Source: Chloroflexota bacterium (GTDB taxonomy: Bacteria > Chloroflexota > Limnocylindria > Limnocylindrales > CSP1-4). From it: 32,005 nt of DNA. Shown in pieces: positions 1 to 7,037 of this stretch (the stretch's first letter is position 1; the number at the start of each line of letters is the position of its first letter). A program made the translations under genes and the position numbers. A model generated the notes under the pieces. The model saw only the letters and a list, made by a program, of their open reading frames with translations, was not told the DNA's origin and searched no databases. The stretch is from the NCBI GenBank assembly GCA_025358525.1, contig JANYJI010000091.1, positions 1-32,005 on the forward strand. Reading direction: 5' to 3'.

Positions 1-238
1 GCTGAGACTCCCAATGTCCGCGAGCGCCAGTCTCGATGGATCGGGCGCCCACCACCTCGTCGTCTGGAAATGATTGAGTACCTGCCCGTTCTTGGTTTTC
101 AGCATCACCAAGCCGGAGATGATCCAGCTGGTCGAGCAGGAAACCAAGAACGGGCAGGTACTCAATCATTTCCAGACGACGAGGTGGTGGGCGCCCGATC
201 CATCGAGACTGGCGCTCGCGGACATTGGGAGTCTCAGC
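1..238. repeat. Perfect inverted repeat: arm 1-98 is the reverse complement of 141-238, with a 42-nt spacer, at the window edge
   Basis: Read directly: GCTGAGACTCCCAATGTCCGCGAG...CTTGGTTT at 1-98 and its exact reverse complement AAACCAAG...CTCGCGGACATTGGGAGTCTCAGC at 141-238. Confidence 0.95.
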
Positions 239-442
239 CCCGGCCTAGCCCCGGACGTGAATGTCCTCGACCTCTGGGCCACTGCCGACGGCCTGCCGAT
301 ATCCGCCACCTTCTCGGGCACCAACTCCGCGTCAGACGGAACGAAGCTGGTCGACATCGAGGTGAGCTACGCGTTCGATCAGGTGGGCATCCCGGTCTCG
401 ATTGGAACGCCTGAGCCGAGCCCCTCGCCGTCCAAGAAGTAG
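99..442 (+). CDS. 5'-truncated CDS, lipoprotein-like C-terminal fragment (LppX/LprG-like style), hypothetical
   Basis: Open frame TKPEMIQLVEQETKNGQVLNHF...LDLWATADGLPISATFSGTNSASDGTKLVDIEVSYAF...; the annotated start at 74 lies in the left inverted-repeat arm and is probably artificial. Confidence 0.4.
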
Positions 443-448
443 GCCCTG

Positions 449-1114
449 CTAGCCGGCCGGTTCGGCGGATCGCTCGGCCTGCGAGGCCAGTTCCGCGTTC
501 CACTCTGGCGGCGTTCCAGCAGTAGAGTGGGCCGGTCCCTGATAGTCGGGCAGGGCTGATCGGGATATCGCGACATCGTGGACGATACCCGGGTCGCCCA
601 ACTCGAGCTCGCGCAGGGGTGCGCCAGCCGCGACCAGGGCAGCCACGGCCTCTTCGCCATGCAACGCGATGCGCGCCGCTAGCCGGTCAGTGAAGACGGC
701 CGGCACGAGGATCGGGAAGCCGGGCTGGGCCGACCAGGCCGGTCGGACGATCTCGCCTGGCGTGGCACCGTGCGCCTCCACGAGTGAAGTAACCGTCTCG
801 GGATCTACCCAGGCGTATCGATACGGCCACAGCAGCCCGGCCGTGGTCTCGCTCACGGCTGCCAGAGCGGCGCGTTGGCCGTGCACGAACCAGGCGATCC
901 CGCGCGGCTCATCGGCGCCGGGGCGCGTCAGCGTCACCGGGAGATCGGCGATGGCCTCGGCGAGCTTCCCTTCAGCATCCTCGGCCACGACCACGATCGG
1001 CAGCGCCCCGCCCGACCACGCGGCGTGGATGACGCGGCGAATAGCGGTCTCGCCATCCGCATCTGAGAGCGCGGCGACTGTGTCTGGGGCGAGGATGATG
1101 GCAGCGACGGTCAA
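449..1114 (-). CDS. MobA/MocA-like nucleotidyltransferase (molybdenum cofactor cytidylyltransferase-like)
   Basis: N-terminal MTVAAIILAPD, IVVVAEDAEGKL, and C-terminal ELELGDPGIVHDV typical of MobA-like NTP transferases; TTG start preceded by GAGGAGG on the minus strand. Confidence 0.7.
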   Translation of the reverse strand: MTVAAIILAPDTVAALSDADGETAIRRVIHAAWSGGALPIVVVAEDAEGKLAEAIADLPVTLTRPGADEPRGIAWFVHGQRAALAAVSETTAGLLWPYRYAWVDPETVTSLVEAHGATPGEIVRPAWSAQPGFPILVPAVFTDRLAARIALHGEEAVAALVAAGAPLRELELGDPGIVHDVAISRSALPDYQGPAHSTAGTPPEWNAELASQAERSAEPAG

Positions 1115-1222
1115 TTCGGGCCTCCTCGAGCGAGTTTAGCGCCGGGCCCATACGCTGGCGCACCGAAGTCCGATTCGTTGCGGAGTCCGCTTCGGCCAGT
1201 CTGTGGCACAATTCAACTGCCC

Positions 1223-3175
1223 ATGAGTGACTCACCTAGCCAAGCCACGCCCCTGAATCGTTCAGATCAGCCTGCGCCTGCTGCGGGCCTTGCCATCCGG
1301 ACCGACGTTCGCAACCTGGCCATCGTCGCCCACGTTGACCATGGCAAAACCACCCTCGTTGATGCGATGCTCCGCCAGTCGGGAGCTTTTAGAGCCAACG
1401 CGGTCCTCATCGACCGGGTCATGGATTCCAACGACCTCGAGCGCGAGAAGGGCATCACCATTCTCGCCAAGCAGACTTCGGTCGAGCACGACGGGATCCG
1501 ACTCAACATCGTCGACACCCCCGGCCACGCCGACTTCGGGGGAGAGGTCGAGCGCAGCCTGAACATGGTGGACTCGGTCCTGTTGCTCGTGGATGCGGCT
1601 GAGGGACCGTTGCCGCAGACGCGCTACGTGCTCCAGAAGGCCATGTCGCACCACCTGCCGGTGGTCGTGGCGATCAACAAGATCGACCGCTCTGACGCCC
1701 GCTGTGCTGAAGTGCTGGACGACATCTACGAGCTCTTCATGGATCTCGGTGCGGACGCGAAGCAGATCGACTTTCCCGTCGTCTACACGAACGCCAAGAC
1801 TGGTACCTCGACCATGGACCTGGCGACGCCGGGTACGGACCTGCGGATTCTCTTCGACCTTCTCATCGAACACACTCCGGCCCCGGTCTACGAGCCTGGC
1901 CATCCCCTCCAGCTTCTCGTCACGAACCTGTCGGCAAACGACTACGTCGGCCGAATGGCAGTCGGGCGTGTCTGGAACGGGACCATCAAGGTCGGCCAGC
2001 GAATCGTCATCGTCCGCGAGGAAGATGAGGACGCCGCTGGTTCGATCGAGCCAGGGCGGACTGTCACGCTGAGCGGCGTCGTGACTACCCTGCGGACTGC
2101 CCACGGTATCGAGCAGGTGGACATCGACGAGGCGGCACCGGGCGATATCGTCTCGCTGGCCGGCATCCCGGACGTGACGATCGGCGACACGATCACCGAT
2201 CCGGCCGATCCACGGCCGATGAGCCGCCTCGACGTGGATGAGCCGACGCTGAGCATGACGTTTGGGGCCAACACTTCGCCGCTCTCCGGCCGCGAGGGCA
2301 AGTACGTCACCACCCGCCACATCAAACAGCGCCTGGATCGCGAAGTCCTCGGCAACGTCTCGATCGAATTCTCAGCGACCGAATCGGCCGACACGTACGA
2401 GGTCCGAGGCCGCGGCGAGCTGCAACTGGCCATCCTCATTGAGCAGATGCGTCGTGAGGGCTACGAACTCCAGGTCAGCCGACCCGAGGTCATCCTGCGC
2501 CAGATCGGCGGACACGTACACGAGCCATACGAACGCATCACGGTGGACATCCCGCCCGAATTCATCGGGCCTGTCCAGGGCGCTCTGTCGGACCGAAAGG
2601 GCGCGCTGGAGCAGATGAGCACCGATGCCGATGGTCGCGTTCGGATGGAGTATGTGATTCCCGTTCGTGGCCTGATCGGCTTCCGTGGTCAGCTCCTGAC
2701 TGAAACCCGCGGTACTGCGCTTATGCACCAGATCGGCGAGGGCTATGGTCCGTGGGCAGGCGAGGTCACGCATCGAACCTCGGGCGTAGTGGTGGCAGAT
2801 CGTTCCGGAACCTCCAACGCTTATGCGCTCTTCGGGGTGCAGGAGCGCTCTGCGCTATTCATCGGCTCGGGCGCGAACGTCTATGAGGGCATGATCATCG
2901 GTGAGAATGCCCGTGCGGACGACATGGACGTCAACGCGACGAAAGAGAAGAAGCAGACGAACATGCGAACACACTCGCACGACGAGGCTTTGCACCTGAC
3001 GCCACACCGCGAACTGACACTTGAGGCGGCGATCGAGTTCATAGGCGGCGACGAACTGGTCGAGGTAACGCCAAAATCGATCCGTTTGCGCAAGCGAGTG
3101 CTCGCGGCGCACGACCGAAAGCGCCTCGCCGGCAAGGAATACGAACAGCGCATGGTCGATCGGGCGAGTCGCTAG
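1223..3175 (+). CDS. typA: Ribosome-associated GTPase TypA/BipA
   Basis: [58 protein letters not shown], and the C-terminal TypA signature [25 protein letters not shown]; start chosen at ATG 1223 (MSDSPSQ). Confidence 0.95.
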   Translation: MSDSPSQATPLNRSDQPAPAAGLAIRTDVRNLAIVAHVDHGKTTLVDAMLRQSGAFRANAVLIDRVMDSNDLEREKGITILAKQTSVEHDGIRLNIVDTPGHADFGGEVERSLNMVDSVLLLVDAAEGPLPQTRYVLQKAMSHHLPVVVAINKIDRSDARCAEVLDDIYELFMDLGADAKQIDFPVVYTNAKTGTSTMDLATPGTDLRILFDLLIEHTPAPVYEPGHPLQLLVTNLSANDYVGRMAVGRVWNGTIKVGQRIVIVREEDEDAAGSIEPGRTVTLSGVVTTLRTAHGIEQVDIDEAAPGDIVSLAGIPDVTIGDTITDPADPRPMSRLDVDEPTLSMTFGANTSPLSGREGKYVTTRHIKQRLDREVLGNVSIEFSATESADTYEVRGRGELQLAILIEQMRREGYELQVSRPEVILRQIGGHVHEPYERITVDIPPEFIGPVQGALSDRKGALEQMSTDADGRVRMEYVIPVRGLIGFRGQLLTETRGTALMHQIGEGYGPWAGEVTHRTSGVVVADRSGTSNAYALFGVQERSALFIGSGANVYEGMIIGENARADDMDVNATKEKKQTNMRTHSHDEALHLTPHRELTLEAAIEFIGGDELVEVTPKSIRLRKRVLAAHDRKRLAGKEYEQRMVDRASR

Positions 3176-3286
3176 TCCGCTGGCACGGCTTCTAGGCGGG
3201 ACATTGCCTGGAGTATGATCGGCGCTGAACAGACCGATGTCGTCGGGGGCTCCACTCGGGACGCGACATCAGTTCGGGAGGATCAG

Positions 3287-3577
3287 ATGAAACACCCGGT
3301 AGATCGGGCCATCGAGCTGGCCAAGTCGGCCGACATGGGCTACCTGACGGTCCTTGTGGTCTGCCTCTTCGCGGTCTTCGCGCTGGCGCTGGCTGCGCTG
3401 GCGACCGGCGTGTCGTCATTGAACATTGGCATTGGGCCGATCCCGCTGGTGTCGTTCTGGAATTCGGGTGCGGCCCACGGATTTGAGACTCAGTGGGGCA
3501 TTGGAGCCTTGGTGGGCTTCGGTGCCGTCGCCGGTCTTGGGCTTGCGGTCCGCCGGCAACTGATCCGCGCGGCCTGA
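3287..3577 (+). CDS. Small membrane protein, hypothetical
   Basis: MKHPVDRAIELAKSADMGYLTVLVVCLFAVFALALAALATG... with hydrophobic segments; GGGAGGA Shine-Dalgarno upstream of ATG 3287. Confidence 0.6.
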   Translation: MKHPVDRAIELAKSADMGYLTVLVVCLFAVFALALAALATGVSSLNIGIGPIPLVSFWNSGAAHGFETQWGIGALVGFGAVAGLGLAVRRQLIRAA

Positions 3578-3652
3578 CGACCCGCGTCGGCGGGCGCCTC
3601 ATGCAGCGGTCCGTCCGAGGGTAGTTGCCCGACCTCAGCGTACAATCCGGCG

Positions 3653-4885
3653 ATGCCGATCTACCTCGATCACGCCGCCACCACTCCGCTGCGGCGTGAA
3701 GCCCTCGAGGCCATGCTGCCGTTCCTCACGGACGATTTCGGCAATGCCTCCTCGTTGCACGGCTTCGGCCGGCGCGCCCGCGCGGGGCTAGACGAGGCCC
3801 ATGAACGCGTGGCGCGAGCTCTCGGCGCGACGCCGCGTGAGATCGTCTTCACCTCCGGTGGCACGGAGGCCAACAACCTAGCCCTCAAGGGCGCGGCCTG
3901 GGCCGGCAAGGCTCGCGGCCAGCGGATCATCACCAGTTCGGTCGAGCATCACTCGGTCGGCCACTCCCTGCGATATCTCGAGAAGTTCGGGTTCGAGATC
4001 GTGGAACTGCCGGTTGATCGCTACGGGCGCGTCGACCCGGACGACGTCGAAGGGGCCATCACTTCTAAGACGATCCTGGTCAGCATCATGCTCGCCAACA
4101 ACGAGGTTGGCACGATCCAGCCGATCGCCGAGATCGCGGCTCGCGTGCGTCGCCACAAGGGCATCCTCATCCACACTGATGCGGTCCAGGCTGCGCCGTA
4201 TCTCGAAATCGACCTGGGCTCGCTGGACGTGGATCTGCTGACTGTGGCGGCCCACAAGTTCGAGGGGCCCAAGGGCGTGGGCGCGCTCTTCGTCCGCCAC
4301 GGCACCAACATCCTGGCCCAGCAGCAGGGCGGCGCGCAGGAGCGCTACCGGCGGGCCGGCACAGAGAACGTGGCGGGGGCCGTAGGCCTGGCCGCCGCAC
4401 TCGAGGTCACAGTCGCCGAGCGCCCCCAGACGGTCGCGCGTCTGCGTGGGCTGCGGGAGGCGCTGATGGCCTCGGTCGGGGCGATCGACGACGTGCGGCA
4501 GACGGGCCACCCGACCGAACGTCTGCCGGGTCTCGCCTCCTTCGCGGTCCTGGGGGCTGAGGGCGGTGCTATGACCATCGCTCTGGACCTCGCCGGACTG
4601 GCGTGCTCGACCGGATCGGCTTGTGTCAGCGGTTCCAACGAGGTCAGCCACGTTCTCTTGGCCATGGGCTACCCGGCCGACGAGGCGCGAGGGGCGCTGC
4701 GGCTTTCGCTGGGCCGGACCACCACGACCGAGGAGATCGCGGTAGCTGTCGAACTCCTAACGGGGACGATCGAGTCGCACCGCGAGGCGGCCGAGAGGCT
4801 CACGGCGGGGCGCGTGATGGCCCAGGCCCGGCCGGTGCAGCGGGCGCCCCAGACTGAGGCAGGGATCGAGGTGTCGGCCGAGTGA
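3653..4885 (+). CDS. Cysteine desulfurase (NifS/IscS family)
   Basis: [74 protein letters not shown]. Confidence 0.94.
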   Translation: MPIYLDHAATTPLRREALEAMLPFLTDDFGNASSLHGFGRRARAGLDEAHERVARALGATPREIVFTSGGTEANNLALKGAAWAGKARGQRIITSSVEHHSVGHSLRYLEKFGFEIVELPVDRYGRVDPDDVEGAITSKTILVSIMLANNEVGTIQPIAEIAARVRRHKGILIHTDAVQAAPYLEIDLGSLDVDLLTVAAHKFEGPKGVGALFVRHGTNILAQQQGGAQERYRRAGTENVAGAVGLAAALEVTVAERPQTVARLRGLREALMASVGAIDDVRQTGHPTERLPGLASFAVLGAEGGAMTIALDLAGLACSTGSACVSGSNEVSHVLLAMGYPADEARGALRLSLGRTTTTEEIAVAVELLTGTIESHREAAERLTAGRVMAQARPVQRAPQTEAGIEVSAE

Positions 4886-6048
4886 CGCGGCCGGCGCGGG
4901 CGCGGATTCTGGTCGCCATGTCGGGCGGGGTGGACTCGTCCGTAGCTGCGGCCCTCGTCAAGGCCGCCGGCGACGAGGCGGTCGGTGTCTGGATGCGACT
5001 CAGCAATGCCGCGGACAGCGGTTCCGAGTTCAAGCGGAGCTGCTGCTCGCTCGACGCGGCTGAGGACGCTCGGCGGGTGGCCTCCCAGCTCGACATCCCG
5101 TTCTACATCCTCAATCTCGAGCAGGAGTTCGAGGAGGGCGTGATCGAGCCGTTCGTGCAGGCCTACCTTGAAGGCCGGACTCCGAGCCCGTGCGTCGATT
5201 GCAACAACGTCGTCAAGTTCGGGGCCCTGCTCGGGCGCGCTCGGCAGCTTTACGAGTGCGATGCGGTTGCCACCGGCCACTACGCTCGGGTCGCGGGCCC
5301 GGAAGGTGCGTCGGAGGCGGGATCGGCGAGGGGGCAGGGGAGCGCCGATCTGGGCGCCGGCTACCGGCTCCTGCGCGGTGTCGACCCGGGCAAGGATCAG
5401 AGCTACTTCCTCTACGGCCTGGGCCAGGAGGAGCTAGCCCATACGCGCTTTCCGCTCGGTGAGATGACTAAGTTGGAGGTTCGCGATGTGGCGCGGTCGC
5501 TTGGCCTGGCCACCGCCGAGAAGCGCGACAGCCAGGAGATCTGCTTCGTGCCGCGCGGTAACTACCGTGACGTACTGCGCGAGCGGGCCGGCTGGACGGC
5601 CGAACCCGGCCCCGTGATCGACGTTGACGGCCGCCAGGTAGGGGAGCATTTCGGCGCGGCCTCTTACACGATCGGTCAGCGTCAGGGCACGGGCGTGGCC
5701 CTGGGCGAGCCGCGCTATGTGTGGCAGATCGATCCAGCCGTCAACACGATCAAATTGGGCCGCCGCGCCGATTTGGAGACTCGCCGGTTCGAGATCGGTG
5801 ACGTTAAGTTCGTGGCCGGCAGCCAGCCCCACGGATCGGCCGAGGGCTTGCGTGCGGAAATCCAGATCCGCCACCGCGGCCACGTCGCGCCCGCCATGAT
5901 CCGCCAGCAGGGCCAGGATCGCTGGGTCGTGGACACAGACGATCCGGTTTGGGCGGCCGCACCCGGCCAGGCGGCGGTCTTCTACCGGGGCGACGTTGTC
6001 CTGGGTGGCGGTCGCATCGTCCGTCCAGACGATTCGATCGCCGGCTGA
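4882..6048 (+). CDS. mnmA: tRNA-specific 2-thiouridylase MnmA (TrmU)
   Basis: [77 protein letters not shown] start overlaps the preceding stop by 4 nt. Confidence 0.95.
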   Translation: MTRPARARILVAMSGGVDSSVAAALVKAAGDEAVGVWMRLSNAADSGSEFKRSCCSLDAAEDARRVASQLDIPFYILNLEQEFEEGVIEPFVQAYLEGRTPSPCVDCNNVVKFGALLGRARQLYECDAVATGHYARVAGPEGASEAGSARGQGSADLGAGYRLLRGVDPGKDQSYFLYGLGQEELAHTRFPLGEMTKLEVRDVARSLGLATAEKRDSQEICFVPRGNYRDVLRERAGWTAEPGPVIDVDGRQVGEHFGAASYTIGQRQGTGVALGEPRYVWQIDPAVNTIKLGRRADLETRRFEIGDVKFVAGSQPHGSAEGLRAEIQIRHRGHVAPAMIRQQGQDRWVVDTDDPVWAAAPGQAAVFYRGDVVLGGGRIVRPDDSIAG

Positions 6049-6069
6049 CGGTCTTCGTATACTCGCCTG

Positions 6070-6357
6070 GTGGATATCGGCCCCGCCCCAGTACTTGCTC
6101 TCCTCGTAGGCGGTTTTCACACCGCCCTCTGCATGTTTCTACTGGCCAGAGGTGGGATGCGGATGCTGCTCGTCTTCGCGGCGGCTGCGTTGGGGGCGTG
6201 GGCGGGTGACGCCGCGGGAGGTCGGCTCGGTTTGGATCCACTGCGGATTGGCGACTTCAACGTGATCGCCGCCTCCATCGTGGCCTGGGCCGGCATCGCC
6301 TTCGTGCTGGTCCTCTCCATCCTCGGCCCGACCAAGCTCGACGACGGCCGGCTGTGA
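6070..6357 (+). CDS. Small membrane protein, hypothetical
   Basis: Hydrophobic ORF VDIGPAPVLALLVGGFHTALCMFLLARGG...IVAWAGIAFVLVLSILG; GTG start. Confidence 0.55.
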   Translation: MDIGPAPVLALLVGGFHTALCMFLLARGGMRMLLVFAAAALGAWAGDAAGGRLGLDPLRIGDFNVIAASIVAWAGIAFVLVLSILGPTKLDDGRL

Positions 6358-6539
6358 TCGAGTGGCTTCTGCGGCGGAGCGATTCGCGCCCAGGTCCCAG
6401 CTCCGACCCAGATCCGCGCCTCCTGGCGTTCGCGCGGGGAGTGACGATCGGAGCCTTCGTCGGCGCCGCCATTGCAGGCTCCACGATCTGGCGCCGCCTC
6501 AGGGGCTCGCGGCCCCGGAACGAGTCGGGTGGGCAATGA
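6354..6539 (+). CDS. Small hypothetical protein with one hydrophobic segment
   Basis: GTG start overlaps the preceding stop by 4 nt (GTGA); VTIGAFVGAAIAGSTIWRRL. Confidence 0.45.
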   Translation: MIEWLLRRSDSRPGPSSDPDPRLLAFARGVTIGAFVGAAIAGSTIWRRLRGSRPRNESGGQ

Positions 6540-6659
6540 CGACGCCCGGGCGAGGAAGGGGCGTGCGATTTGCCCGAGCGGACCAAGCCTGCTAGCATCC
6601 GCCAGGCATTTAGAGAGTATAGGAAACCCCCAGCTACAGAGAGCTAGTCGGAGGATCGT

Positions 6660-6929
6660 GTGCCGCTGGCGCGGGAGACGAAGGATCAGGTTATTTCGGA
6701 GTACGCCGTCAAGGATGGCGACACAGGCTCCCCAGAGGTGCAGATTGCGCTCTTGACCGAAAGGATCAAGGAGCTTACAGAGCACTTGCGGAGTTTCCCG
6801 AAGGACAACCATTCCCGCCGCGGCCTCCTCAAGCTCGTCGGACAGCGACGCCGCCTTCTTGCTTACCTGATCAAGAAGGACAATGCTCGCTATCGCGTCG
6901 TGATCGCACGGCTCGGACTGCGCCGCTAG
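6660..6929 (+). CDS. rpsO: 30S ribosomal protein S15
   Basis: [53 protein letters not shown] start after GGAGGA. Confidence 0.97.
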   Translation: MPLARETKDQVISEYAVKDGDTGSPEVQIALLTERIKELTEHLRSFPKDNHSRRGLLKLVGQRRRLLAYLIKKDNARYRVVIARLGLRR

Positions 6930-6944
6930 CGCAACCGCCGTAAG

Positions 6945-6961
6945 GCGAGGCGCAGCCTCGC
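6945..6961 (+). other. Short GC-rich hairpin in the rpsO-pnp intergenic region
   Basis: GCGAGGC-gca-GCCTCGC perfect 7-bp stem; no U-tract follows. Confidence 0.45.
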
Positions 6962-7008
6962 TCGGCATCCCCGCCCCGGCTCGTCCAGGCGAGAACAAGG
7001 ACACATCC

Positions 7009-7029
7009 TTCCTCCTAGCTCAGGAGGAA
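7009..7029 (+). promoter_or_regulatory. Hairpin sequestering the pnp Shine-Dalgarno
   Basis: TTCCTCCT(7009-7016)-agctc-AGGAGGAA(7022-7029): perfect 8-bp stem containing the entire SD, 9 nt upstream of GTG 7038. Confidence 0.6.
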
Positions 7030-7037
7030 TAGATAAC

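Noticed and set aside
1205-1214. GGCACAATTC shared by typA (1205-1214) and yajQ (19416-19425) upstream regions as a regulatory motif
   Set aside because: Ten-base match centred on a -10-like CACAAT; two occurrences are insufficient to claim a regulon and no matching -35 was visible
1262-2320. 352-aa minus-strand ORF opposite typA
   Set aside because: Antisense shadow of conserved GTPase domains
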